Below are positions 1-11,365 of a stretch of 64,000 nt of DNA, one piece after another (positions within the stretch are counted from its first letter, which is position 1; every line of letters begins with the position of its first letter). Source of the stretch: Vigna angularis (taxonomy: Eukaryota > Streptophyta > Magnoliopsida > Fabales > Fabaceae); assembly GCF_016808095.1 (NCBI RefSeq), contig NC_068974.1:33511090-33575089 (forward strand), given 5' to 3'. Made by a program: the position numbers and the translations under genes. The notes under the pieces are model-generated. The model was not told the origin of the DNA. It saw nothing but the letters and a program-made list of their open reading frames with translations, and did not search any database.

Positions 1-1189
1 ATAGATATACACATTATTTATGACAATAATAAAGGATTATACATATATTTTAAATAGATGGCTCCTGATGTTCTTTATCAAGATGGTGTTGAGCGGTATG
101 GCTTCCAATGCTAAAATCACTAGAGCTTACTATTCAGAGAGTGTCCAACGACATTGAAACTGTGTGTGACACTATCTCTAACTCTAACTTTGAATTTCAA
201 GTACAACGCATAACAGTACTAGTGTAGTGCCGAATGCTGCATCATAAGATTCACACAACTTGATTTTTCTATATTGAGATGCCCAGATTAAATTGTGTAA
301 ATGTCTCCACTCTTTTTATAAACAAATCACCAAATTTATAGTTCAAATCATCTTTTTAAGTATCGCAATATAGGACAATCACAGTACACATAATTCACCA
401 AAACCAATTCACAATTCTTATCATCCAATGCAACCATATATTAAACAATCCTAAATTAAACAAATTCTTAGACATAATACGCACGGAAATGTTGTTGGTG
501 AACTAGTAATGTTTGAGGTAACATAATATCATAATTGGGAGCATGTATAATAAGAGTGCATGAGTTGGTACATTTTACCTAGTTTCGAAAAAAAAATGTT
601 GTTGCAGTGTTTTTTATAGTGTTGCTTATGGACAATTTTGTTGGTATTGTTGTCAACTGAAATTGATATGAAACAAATTAGGACTAAATGTGGTAATTAC
701 ATATAGTTAATAAAACATTGAATGTGGTAAAGACATATTAGACCATCCATTTGGTTTGGGTACTTCTTATAGATTATGGAAAACTTTTTTGAAAAGTACA
801 TTTGTGTATTCTAAAGGCTTTTTTTTCATTATCATGGATTAGTATCTTCAATCTAGCTTTGCTTTGTACTCTAAATACTGCAACATATAGTTTGAAAAAC
901 ATGCATACACACTGGTGGTCTTTGTTTTTATGTTTTTTTAGGTAATAAATATATATTATGTTATAAGAGATTTAAAGGTTGTGAAAAGAAAGATAAATAT
1001 GTTAGACAATGCATAGCAGTGTAAGGAGTAAATAATCTCAAAATACAAAAATTAGAAAATCCAGAACAAAAAAAATATAGAGTAAAACATCTAAAAATAG
1101 AAATGTTAGCCGGTGTAAAAAAAATGTAAATATAAAGTCCCTAAAAATAGAAAGGTTATACAATGTAGAAAAATATAAATAGTATACAA
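1..1189. other. AT-rich intergenic DNA, no gene seen
   Basis: No reading frame with protein-like composition, no RNA gene and no clear transposon end was recognised here on either strand. The stretch is AT-rich with many A and T runs. Confidence 0.6.
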
Positions 1190-1492
1190 TCTAAAAATAC
1201 ATAAGATAGACTATGTAGAAAAGTGTAGAGTAGTGATTAGACAAACTAGAGTAATGTCTATTGCTAGACTCATATAATATGTATTGTTAAATTCTTTTAA
1301 TTAGTACATGAAGTAACTCATCTAATATATACTGGTTGATTTGTCTAATTAGTATATGGAGAAATCCATCTAATGTGTGTTGGTGATTAATTTATCAATA
1401 TGTGTTGATAGACTCATTTAATCAATATGTGGACACTCGTCTAATACATATTCCTAGACTATCAGTATATGGAATTAATCATGTAAAATATA

Positions 1493-1537
<45 letters not shown>

Positions 1538-2209
1538 TTACACACACAGACACACATATACATATCAATATTTGTCTACTCAATGTATGAATAGACTTGT
1601 CTAATGTGTGTTGGAACACTCATTTCATCCGTGTATGAACATATTTGTCTAATGTGTTTTCCTATACTCATCTAATTCATGTTTGAAATGACCTATGTAA
1701 TGCATTTTGTTATATTGTCTAATGATAAACTAGTTTAATATGCATTGAAGGCTCATTTAATTAATTGTCACTCTTCTAATGTGTATTAATAGACTCATCT
1801 AACGTGTATCAATAAACTCGTCTAATTTGTGTATGGACAGACTTATCTAATGTGTATTGCGAGACTTGTCTCATCAATGAATGGACATACTTATTCAGTG
1901 TGTATTAATAGACACGTCTAATTTATGTATAAATAAACTTGTCTAAAATATATTGTTAGACTTGTTTAAACAGTGCATGGATATAGATTCTTCTAATCAA
2001 TAAATGATTAGACTCATCTAATGCATATTAACAAATTAATTTTATTGTGTGTGGATAAAATCATCTAATATATATGGATATATTTGTCTAATCACTAAAT
2101 AAAAATACTTATCTAATGTGTAATAATAAACTTGTCTAAATTGTGTGTGAATAGACTCGTTTGATCTATGTATAAACAAATTCAACTAACTTGTATATGA
2201 ACAATCTCA

Positions 2210-2307
<98 letters not shown>

Positions 2308-2402
2308 ATCTAACTTGTATATAAACATATTCGCCTAGTATATATTGCTAAACATATTTAATAATATATAGATATATCCGTCTAAGTAATAATTCATTAA
2401 AC
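1190..2402. repeat. Degenerate minisatellite with embedded (TA)n tracts
   Basis: Units of roughly 30-40 bases recur with the core TAGACTCATCTAATGTGTAT and variants such as CTTGTCTAATGTGTATTG. Copies are strongly diverged in sequence and length. Two perfect TA/AT microsatellites interrupt it, at about 1494-1529 and 2213-2302. The hydrophobic Tyr-Ile reading frame across the first microsatellite is a translation of the repeat, not a gene. Confidence 0.75.
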
Positions 2403-3071
2403 GGAGGACTAAATCAATGTGTTCTCCTATAACCAATACAAAATTATAATATATCATGTACTTACATCTAAGACTTGAAACTTAAAATAAATATTAATTT
2501 AATAGATTTATTAATAAAAGCACTATATAAATGTGCATGTAATAAATGAGTTTTTTTAAAATCAAATAAATTTGTTTATATAATTAATAATCTTTAATTT
2601 TAAAAACCTATATTTATGGAATTTATATTAAAATATGATTTATCTTGGGATGAAATTTGTATTAGATGTTACTAGTAAAATAAAATTGTTTAGAAGAATT
2701 GATTTGCTTGTGGAATGAAAATAAAACTGACCAATATATACTAAAAGAAACAATAAGAAAATATGATGACCCTGTTTTTTAGTCTTGTACATGCAATTAT
2801 ATACACATTTCAATGTGATTCTTAATCTTGAAAGGTTTTGATTAGAAAAGACAAAAGGATTGAATTGTGTATGGATATTTTACACTTTTGACTAGAAAAA
2901 AAAATCCTTATTTATTTCGTTAATTATTAGATATTTATTTAAAAAATATGTCTAAATATTTTAAAACTTATGAAATATCCATGTATATCCATGAATATTT
3001 AAAAAATATATTTTATAAATTTTAAAATAAAACTTAAATAAAATTAAAAAACATACATAAAATATAATAAA
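2403..3071. other. AT-rich intergenic DNA
   Basis: Low-complexity A/T sequence upstream of the first peptide gene. No feature could be supported. Confidence 0.5.
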
Positions 3072-3553
3072 TTAAATATAATTTAAAATTAAATTTTAAT
3101 TAAATTTAATTTTATAAAATATAAATTTAATTTAATTTAATAAAATATAAATTAATTTTTTATTTTAATTTTTAGAAGATATTTGTAAGTAAGGAGGTAT
3201 TATAATATCTACTATTCATTAATAATCTGTTATAGATTTTATTTATAAATATTCGTAAATATATATTTTTGTCCTTCCTAATTTTAAGAAACAGTTAAAA
3301 AAAAAGTCAAAGTGAAACTGAACAAATAAAAATAAAATAAACCTGACATCAAGTGTACTCTTTTCTTTTTCAGTTTTATACATTCAGTTTATACACAGAT
3401 CAACTTAACATGACCATTAAACTTAAAAGACTTTGACGCATGAAGTGTTGAAGTTTTTTTACAGTTATGTGCCTATAAATTGATATTGATTTTTCACAAG
3501 AAGAACATCTGTACAAAATCTTGAGCTAGATTGTAGAGACTTAAAGAAAAAGT
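3072..3553 (+). repeat. Duplicated 5' flank, copy A (promoter side of CRP-1)
   Basis: This upstream block, including the promoter and 5' untranslated region of CRP-1, aligns by eye with 4962-5497. Shared landmarks are the AAATTTAATTT-rich stretch, a run reading TTTGTCCTTCCTAATTTTAA, the CAGTTTATACACAGATCAAC segment and the TATAAATTGATATTGATTTT core. The copy here leads into an intact gene; the other does not. Confidence 0.8.
3432..3480 (+). promoter_or_regulatory. CRP-1 core promoter: W-box-like TTTGAC and TATA box
   Basis: TTTGAC (3432-3437, W-box core TTGAC) precedes TATAAAT (3474-3480), which lies about 80 bases before the start codon. The string TATAAATTGATATTGATTTT is nearly unchanged upstream of other family members (5407, 10231, 20041, 31211). 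This points to a shared, conserved core promoter. CRP-2 has TATACAAA and CRP-6 and CRP-7 have TTTAAAT at the same place. Transcription itself is inferred. Confidence 0.6.
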
Positions 3554-3554
3554 T

Positions 3555-3961
3555 ATGGGGAAGAATACAATGAAAAGTGACAGAGTTGCAATTTTGATGA
3601 TGATTATGTTGGGTTTTGTACAAATTCTACAAATCGAGGCAATCCCATGTCCTGCAAAATGTGCTATACAATGTTTAAATTCACCTCTAACCTATCCTTA
3701 TTGTTATGTTACCTGTCTTGCATTATGTGTAAGTGCTCCCGCTTGTGCTACAAACTGTGCCAAAAACAAGACAATCACCATTCATATTGGTATTTAATTT
3801 ATTCTCTTACCACATTCATATTTCTTTTACTTTTTCTTGTTTATACTTAAACTAACCATGTTCTTATATCTTTCTTACAATGATTTTATGTATCAGATGC
3901 TGCTGGTAATCTCACAAATGTGGTTGATTCTTGCTTGAAAAGTTGTCTCAAGTTACAATAA
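3555..3961 (+). CDS. CRP-1: secreted cysteine-rich peptide (thionin-like), two exons
   Basis: Exon 1 is 3555-3789 and exon 2 is 3897-3961, joined by a 107-base GT-AG intron that splits a Gly/Asp codon (phase 1). The 99-residue product has a basic N-terminus, a hydrophobic signal peptide (about residues 1-29, ending Ile-Glu-Ala) and a mature part of about 70 residues. That part carries ten cysteines: C-x3-C-x3-C-x9-C-x3-C-x3-C-x5-C-x3-C, then 22 residues, then C-x3-C from exon 2. A conserved Asn-Lys-Thr-Ile-Thr block precedes the splice junction. The architecture resembles plant thionin-like small secreted proteins; the role (defence, signalling or reproduction) is inferred only. It is the first member of an array of seven intact copies. 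The first ATG (MGKN) has a second in-frame ATG five codons later, which is the one conserved across the family. Confidence 0.85.
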
Positions 3962-4029
3962 TTTGTACCAACAATCGAGAGCAAGATTAATAAATTTTAG
4001 GTTATTATCCAGTCTAATTTTTGTATTAA

Positions 4030-4491
4030 TTTTAAGTTAATATGTCAAATGTTTATTATGCATAGCCAAATTTGGGACAAACTATTTTTGTTATTTGATG
4101 AGTGTATCCGGAGATTGATTCTCTAATCTGATACTACATTTTCTAATATACTATATCTCTTTTTTAAATATCGGATTAAATAAACCAAAACATTTTTACT
4201 GATTCTTGTTGAATAATTTTTTTAGTTCAATTAATTTAACTAATATAAAAGAGATTCATGTTAAAATATTAATAATATATCGTTGATCCGAATGCAGCTA
4301 AGTTTAATTTCCGTAAATAATATATTCAAACTAAGAACTTAGTAATCAACTATAAAAAAAACGCATTTGAAAAAAAGAAACGATTATCAAATCAATTGAC
4401 AATCAACATTTCTCCTAAGAACTTAGTTATAAACTAGTTAAGAAATATTTTACACCAATAACACAATAATAAAATAAAATAATAATAAACA

Positions 4492-4553
<62 letters not shown>

Positions 4554-4869
4554 TCTCCATTTGGCATTTACATTTTTTTCGAAGTTTACTCTTTAAATAT
4601 TTCTTTTAACTTAAAATAATAATATTATCAATTTTATTTTTTAAGTAATCGTTTCTTTAAATTTAATTTTATATTTAACATTTTTTAAATTTAATATTTT
4701 TTAATAATAAAGCCACTATCAAAAATAAATAAAAATAATTTATATTTAATTTTATTATTTTCTATTATCATGTATGTATTCGTACTAATATATAATAAAT
4801 AAAATTCCTTAATGTTTTTCTAACTACCAAGTTAATTGATATATATACATACACACACAATATAATATA

Positions 4870-4915
<46 letters not shown>

Positions 4916-4961
4916 AATTAGAACATATTTAAGGTATATATATTTATATATTAAAAGATAT
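4030..4961. other. AT-rich intergenic DNA with (TA)n microsatellites
   Basis: Holds AT microsatellites at about 4497-4551 and 4873-4910. No gene or transposon end was recognised. Confidence 0.6.
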
Positions 4962-5497
4962 TAAATATAAATTAAAATTTAATTTTAATTAAATTTAATC
5001 TTATAAAATATAAATTTAATTTAATTTAATAAAATATAAATTAATTTTTTATTTTAATTTTTACAAATATAGATACTTGAAAATATAAATTACCTAATCC
5101 ATTTATAAATTAATATTATAATATCTGCTATCCACTGTCTACTGATAATAAATACTCATAAATACAAATTATTTATTATAAATTTCATCTATAAAAACTG
5201 GTAAATATATATTTTTGTCCTTCCTAATTTTAAGAAACAGTGTAAAAAAAGTCAGAGTGAAACTAACAAAACAAGTAAAAATACAATAAACCTGATATCG
5301 TATTTTTTTTTTTCAGTTTTATACATTCAGTTTATACACAGATCAACCTAACATGACCATTAATTTTAAAAGACTTTGGCACATCAAGTGTTGAAGAGTC
5401 AAGTGTTATAAATTGATATTGATTTTTCTTTAAGACGTCACAACAAGAACATTTGTACACAATCTTGCGCTAAATTATAGAGATTTAAAGAAAAAGT
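4962..5497 (+). pseudogene. Orphan promoter and 5'UTR of a lost CRP copy
   Basis: This is the duplicate of 3072-3553. It keeps the whole proximal promoter (TATAAAT at 5407-5413) and the 5' untranslated sequence up to the AAAGAAAAAGT that precedes the start codon in CRP-1. The coding part is then replaced abruptly at about 5497 by an unrelated repeat that also occurs at 8755. No signal peptide or exon follows. It is either a gene truncated by repeat insertion or deletion, or a promoter duplicate that never carried a gene. Confidence 0.75.
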
Positions 5498-5627
5498 GGG
5501 AGTAACTTGTTAGATTAATTGATAAACTTACGAAATTGTACGAGTAATATAGATTGTAAGTTTAGATATTGTTCACCAAAAAATTTGTAATTGTTTAGAA
5601 AATTATGTTTACTCACTCGTTTGAGCG
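5497..5627 (+). repeat. 131-bp dispersed repeat, copy 1
   Basis: The stretch starting GGGAGTAACTTGTTAGATTA and running to the ACTCACTCGTTTGAGC region matches 8755-8888 with scattered substitutions. Its first base coincides with the point where the CRP promoter duplicate ends. It could be the end of a transposable element, but no terminal repeats were identified. Confidence 0.7.
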
Positions 5628-6834
5628 ATTCCACGTCCCATAATCTTTATTCTCTTTCAGAGGTACTAGAATCCGTAAGAGAAGTAGGTTTCTTGATCCT
5701 TAATGCAAAAGTCAAGATTCATGTAATCAAGAAAATTTTCATATTCTTTTTCCAATTCTTAAAATTTGTTCAATTAAGAACTCAAACCAAATTTAAATTA
5801 GCATATATTAAAGCAATAATATCTTAATTTTAGAACAAGATAAATAATGTAATAAAGGTCACATCATAAATATAATAATAATAATAAATATCAAATAATG
5901 ACATTAATTATCTCAAGACACAATACATTATCAATATCAAGTATTTGGAGGGTAATATCAATTGTTAGGGATATCTTGTTGTAATGATTAAGTAACAAAG
6001 CATCTCTAACAACAAACCTATATTTGTATTGATTAATCATTGAGTAGCAAAACCTTACAATTATCATACATTTAGCATTACATTTTTGTAAGCAATTCAA
6101 TAAAGCATTAATCTTTCTTTGAGTCGATTAATACTTGTATGAATAAACATAAACACAAACTTTTAACATTTTCATTAATAATCTTCTCAAAAGAGTTCAC
6201 TTCCGTGATTTTATGATTCAATTAACTCATTTAAAAAATATTAAAGTACCAAAATTTCAAACATTAAATATACTAAATAAAAAAAATATGTAAATATACG
6301 GATGAATAGTTTCATTTGTGCTTTAATACCAATCAAGAGAATTCATTATTATAATTTCTTGATTCAATTAAATCATTTAAAAAAACGTTAAACGGCTAAA
6401 ATTTGAGTCATTATATATATCAAATCCAAAAAAATTGTATAGATACATATGAATAGTAATAATAATTAAATAAAATGTGCATGCAATTAACATTTATGTG
6501 AACAGGGGAAAACATACTGTCAATAATTTAATTCAATCGACTTTGAACAATACACGTAACAGGAAAAGATTTTAAGGCATTCATGCATGTACTTTTCAAT
6601 TAAAGGCATAGGCATTCTCATAACAGCGAAAAACGCATGGCTCATTTGGGTTTCAGTCCAATTACACAATTCATTCGTCACCGCGTTTTATCATATGCAC
6701 CATACGATTTCAAATTCAAATAAGTTGCAGAGGAAAACGTAAAAACCCCTAAATATAATAATTAGGGTTCATAAATTTTATAGACAAATTCCTAAATCTC
6801 ACAATTAGGATTCTTTATCAACTAAAAAAAAAAA
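5628..6834. other. AT-rich intergenic DNA, no gene seen
   Basis: No supported coding, RNA or transposon feature. The short open frames here are AT-rich and lack protein-like composition. Confidence 0.5.
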
Positions 6835-7538
6835 ATAATTGTACCAGCAGGGACCGGACGCCGTACGGAAAGACATCCACGTCATTGGATTGTCAAACGG
6901 ACCGGCCGCCCACATCAACGTATGAGACCCAAGGACCGGACGCCATACGGAAGGACATCCATGTCATCGGATTACCAAACGGACCGGCCGCCCATATTAA
7001 CGTATGAGACCCAGGAAACTACACTTCTACTTACTTAGGGCGGCCACCCATATACCCCGTGATCACACTATTGTGAAAGGTTATGTATGGCAGGGTGGAC
7101 ACTCGCGCGCCCATACCCAGAGCTCACCCGAAGCCGGCCACCCGGGCCGGGGACCCGTCAGGATCGGCCGGTCTCAAGGACAAGACTCGTGAGGGCGGCC
7201 GGCCGTGTTACTAATCATCCTAGTTTAAGGTAAGTAGGGTTTAAAAACTATTTGGGCTAAATTGGGCCGTGATTAACTTTTCACTAATCCCAAGCCCATA
7301 ACGAAAACTATAAATACAGATCCAGGGTGAGTGGTAGATAGGTTGCATTTACTGCACATTCATTACTGTCTGAGAAAAACGCCTTAGCTCTCAACTGACT
7401 TTGGCATCAGAGAATCTTTTGCAGGTCTCCCGCCGGCGAACTGAGAAGTGAGCACAGAAGATCCGACATACGAAAGACGAGAAGAGAGTGACGTGAAAAC
7501 GTGGGACCAACACTGCCCCTCACATCCGAAACAATAAT
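6835..7538 (+). mobile_element. GC-rich solo LTR (694 bp) with 5-bp target duplication
   Basis: The LTR runs from TGTACCAGCAGGGACC at 6840 to CATCCGAAACA at 7533 and is flanked on both sides by ATAAT (6835-6839, 7534-7538). It has TG...CA ends, a TATA box (CTATAAATACAG near 7309) and a GC content far above its surroundings. The 5' part contains two tandem copies of about 83 bases beginning GGACCGGACGCC (6850 and 6935). No internal retroelement domain lies on either side, so it is a solo LTR, probably from a Ty3/gypsy-type element. The superfamily is inferred from style only. A 62-codon open frame inside it is not a gene. Confidence 0.85.
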
Positions 7539-8754
7539 AATATAGGAAGATTATAAATATAACATACTTTGATATCAAGGATATACTTTTCATATGAAAA
7601 GAAATACAACATAATCAAATATTAATATTTATGAACCATTCTTCAGTTCAAGTAAAAATAAAAAACAGAAACTTACCTAGAAATAATAATTAAGATTACG
7701 AGATGAGCAACAAATATTAATCTTTTAAATATAAAACATTTTACATCTCTTTCTTGGTTTTCTTTTCTAATAAAAACGTTGATAAAAAAATTTCTTTAAT
7801 TAATTAATTGTATAAAATTCATGAGGTTTTCCAAAATTTAATTTTCCCAAAAATAATATTATAAAGAAACAAAAATATATTTTTTGTTTTATGGATTGGA
7901 TAAGGATTGATATTGCTCTTATGTTATTTATATTGAAAAATAGTTTAAAAATTTATTCAAAAATTATCATGAATTGTTTTGGATTTTGAGACTAAACCTG
8001 ACAATAACTGACTTTGCTTTTACGTAATTCTATTTATGATGGAAAATCAGGGATGATATAGTTCTCATAGAGAAAGTTTGTTTACCAATGTTGATGTTTT
8101 TGGTTTTGAAGATTTTATACTTTTTTGATATATTAGGAATGGTGAGAAAAATGGAAGAAACAAGTACTAGGCCGACCTGGACACTCACAGGAGTACTTAT
8201 GCTTTTAAAAAAATATTAATTATTTAGGAAAAAAAGTCATTAAACACTGGGATGGCGGTGTAGACGATCATACGAGTACTTATACCTTCAAAGCCATAAT
8301 TAATTATTTAGAGAAAAAAAATGATTAAACACTATGACAATACGAACGATCTCATGAGTGCTCATACCTTTGTGAATATGAAAAAAAAAATTATCTTTTA
8401 TTTTATAATTTATTATTTTTATAAAAGGGTAAACACATAAGATAATAAAGAGCGCAAAAATATAGGTGTAAAAATAGAACAAAAACTCTTAAAACAAGAA
8501 GAGGTGCATATATTAAAAAAAGGTGTAAGAAGATGTTGTGGGTTCAAGTTCAGACAAAATCCAGAACATGAAATATATGTAATATAGTGAACCTATACCA
8601 AAAAAAATGAGGGAAGACCTTCGTTTTATGATTTACAACAAGATATTTGTAAGTAGTAAAAATAATGCTCCCAGAAGAAAATGTCAAAGTTAAGTGCAGA
8701 AGTAAAGCACGTATAATATGAAGACAAAATATAATGCCTAAATCAAAAGAAAAA
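7539..8754. other. AT-rich DNA with a short tandem repeat
   Basis: At 8191-8375 a unit of about 83 bases starting GAGTACTTATGC is repeated a little more than twice (second at 8274, partial third at 8356). The rest shows no recognisable gene. Confidence 0.6.
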
Positions 8755-8888
8755 AGTGGGAGTAACTTGTTAGACTAATTGGCAAACGAACCAAATCACA
8801 CTAGTAATATAGATTGTAAGTCCAGATGTCATCCCCCAAAAGATTTTTAATTGTTTAGGTAAATTATGCTTACTCACTTGTTTAAGCA
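8755..8888 (+). repeat. 131-bp dispersed repeat, copy 2
   Basis: Diverged second copy of 5497-5627, again preceded by an AAAGAAAAAAGT string. Here no CRP promoter is visible upstream. Confidence 0.65.
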
Positions 8889-9579
8889 ATGAATATAAAA
8901 GATGATTGATTCAAGATTATTATGAACATAAGAAATTTAATGAAATTAATGATTGTAAAGCTATATGTGGGTAAAGACTCATTGAACGCAAACTCTAATA
9001 ACTCAACCGTGCAATATATTTCTAATTGACAATGAACAAAAGAAAGGAAAAGAAAGGGTCTTGGTTGCAATATATTTCAAAAGACAATCAAATCAAATAA
9101 TTTTAAAAAGAAGCTGTCACAATAAATTATAGTATAATATCAAGATATTATTCCTAATTATCATTAAGAATATTGCTTATAATTATTAGCATAATACTGA
9201 TTCAGATTATTATCATATTAAAAATATACCTTTATCAAAAAACCAATATTTTAAAAATATTTTTCTAGTGACGGGTCCTGTGGAGTATGAAGAATAAAGA
9301 GGGATGGAGATATCCATAAAACTTTTGAGCTTTGGCTAAATTAAAGTTTGAAAATTATATATATATATTTTTTAAAGAAATTTATCTTATTTTTTTCTTT
9401 CCCTTTACTTTTACCCTCCATTAATTATCGTTCTTTTATTTTTTAATATTAGTTCTTTTATTTTTTATTATTTTTTCTTCCCCTTTACATGCAATATATT
9501 TATTTTTAATATATTTTTTAATAAAATATATCACTACTTAAGTGACTATTCTCTTAAAATAAATGTACATTTTTATTCA
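8889..9579. other. AT-rich intergenic DNA, no gene seen
   Basis: Nothing beyond low-complexity sequence was recognised. Confidence 0.5.
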
Positions 9580-9985
9580 AATATAATATCGTTAATTTTG
9601 TCAATACGGTAAAACATGCAAAAAATAATTTTAGTATAAAAGCGTTAATTTTATTTGAACTTCGTTAGTTGCATAAGTAATTATGCATATATTTGGTTAG
9701 TTGTAAGTAACTGTCCAATATGTTTATTACAAGGTAGATTAACATTAATTTACAATTAACTTTAAAGGAAACATTTTAATCTTTGTTTTTTCTTTCTAAA
9801 CTTAATTCTTTGCAGTTTTCTAAAAAAATAATTATCTACTAATATTGATTTTTAATTTAATAAATACATGTAATTATTATTAAAATCAAATACAAGATCA
9901 GTTATCTTGCTTGTTAATGAATTTAAACAAAACTAACAAAATTATTAGTTTTGCATTAAAACTTCTATTGTTTTATTTTATTAAA
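9580..9985 (+). repeat. Duplicated CRP upstream block
   Basis: Matches 13468-13790 (upstream of CRP-2) and 33291-33528 (upstream of a broken copy). Shared strings include GTTGCATAAGTAATTA, GTAAGTAACTGTCC and CAATTAACTTTAAAGGAAAC. These blocks show that this part of the cluster grew by segmental duplication. Confidence 0.75.
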
Positions 9986-10225
9986 ATAAAAAAAATATAA
10001 GAGATCTAAGTTTACTTTGGAGTACATTCATTCCTACACATCAATCTGACGTGGTCCTTAATCATGAAAGGCTTTGACAAATCAATTTTTTCTAATGAGT
10101 AACAAATAAAGTAAACTGAGCAAACAATACTAAAAACAAAAACAAAAACAAAATATGGTTGACCTAAGTGCGTGTTTTAATGTTTTCATTTACATACCTT
10201 ATAATTGATATAATCGTTGTTATTA

Positions 10226-10494
10226 TGTGTCTATAAATTGATATTCATCTTCCTTAAAATTTCACAAGAGCATCTACAGAGCACAGAGACAGAAATTTTT
10301 TGAAAAACAAGTCAATGACAGTTGTTATTGGCATTTATTCTCTTAGCACATTCATATTTCTTTAACTTTTTGTTGTTTATACTTGAATTAACCATGTTCT
10401 TACATCTTTCTTACAATGATTTTATGTATCAGATGATGCTGGTAATCTCACAAATGTGGTTTCTTGCTTGAAAGATTGTCTCAAGTTACAATAA
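10226..10494 (+). pseudogene. Broken CRP copy: most of exon 1 deleted
   Basis: The promoter core (CTATAAATTGATATTCAT near 10230) and 5'UTR are followed directly by the last codons of exon 1 (Asn-Lys-Ser at about 10306). The start codon, signal peptide and first eight cysteines are missing. The donor has changed from G|GT to G|GC at 10330-10332. Exon 2 (10433-10494) is still open to its stop codon but has lost the Asp codon before Ser-Cys. With no start codon or signal peptide it cannot make the family product. Confidence 0.85.
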
Positions 10495-10782
10495 TTTGTA
10501 CCAACAATCGAGAGCAAGTTGAACATGTTTCTCAATCATATAACTTACTGTCTTCAATCAACCTTTTCATTTTTTATTTAACTTTTTCAAAAATTAATTA
10601 TGATTTAATTAAAATAACTATTTATAATAAAAAAAATCTAAAAAACATAAATTTACAATAAAATTATAAAAAATATTTATATTTACTATAATTTTATTAT
10701 TTTTGTTATCATGTTTACAAATATTTTCACTAAAAAGAAATAAAAATAATTGATGCGTGATGTATGTGTAAAGTATTATGAA

Positions 10783-10856
<74 letters not shown>

Positions 10857-11194
10857 TTGGACGATATTATATATTATAGTAAGGAGTTTGTCTATATAGA
10901 AGGAATTTCTCTTTTTCATGTCCATTTATTTTTTAATTTTATCCTTTAAATAATTATTTTAAATTAAAATAATTATTTTATCACTATTATTTTTTAATAT
11001 GATCATTTATTTAATTTTTACCATATTTTTTGGTTTGACTGCTTTTTTAAACATTAAATTATAAAATTACTTACAAAATAAATAAAAAGAAAGTGAGAAA
11101 GTTGCTTTGTGATTGGCTATAGCAAGTCACAATAAAATTTTGAAAAGATTTTTAGTTTATTAAAAGTGATGTGCATTATTTAAAAAAGTAGACC
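10495..11194. other. AT-rich intergenic DNA with an AT microsatellite
   Basis: An AT/TA microsatellite occupies about 10791-10850. The sequence directly after the broken CRP is its 3' flank (GAGCAAGTTGAACATGTTTC). No other gene was seen. Confidence 0.55.
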
Positions 11195-11365
11195 ATATTG
11201 ATCCAAAATTTTGCGATGCCCAATAAAATTAGTTTAGACTCAATGAGAATGAAATAAAACACCATCTAAATTTTTCTTTTTCGTATTTTATTTTACAATC
11301 ATACATGATTGAGAAACATGTTTAATCTTGTTCTCGATTGTTTGTACAAATTATGAGTAATTTGG
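11195..11365 (-). pseudogene. Inverted CRP 3'UTR/3' flank fragment
   Basis: Read on the minus strand, 11362 to about 11200 gives the sequence that follows CRP stop codons: an AATTTGTAC...CAATCGAGA motif, then AAGATTAAACATGTTTCTCA, then the TTTAGATGGTGTTT...CATTTC stretch seen after CRP-2 at 14365. No exon 2 is present beside it. It records an inversion or an inverted duplication whose coding part has been lost. Confidence 0.7.

Noticed and set aside
1402..1590. 62-codon frame with Tyr-Ile repeats
   Set aside because: Spans a TA microsatellite within a minisatellite; no protein features.
3647..3850. 67-codon frame overlapping CRP-1 in another frame
   Set aside because: Out-of-frame shadow of exon 1 and the intron.
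7004..7192. GC-rich 62-codon frame
   Set aside because: Lies in a solo LTR; openness is due to GC-rich composition.
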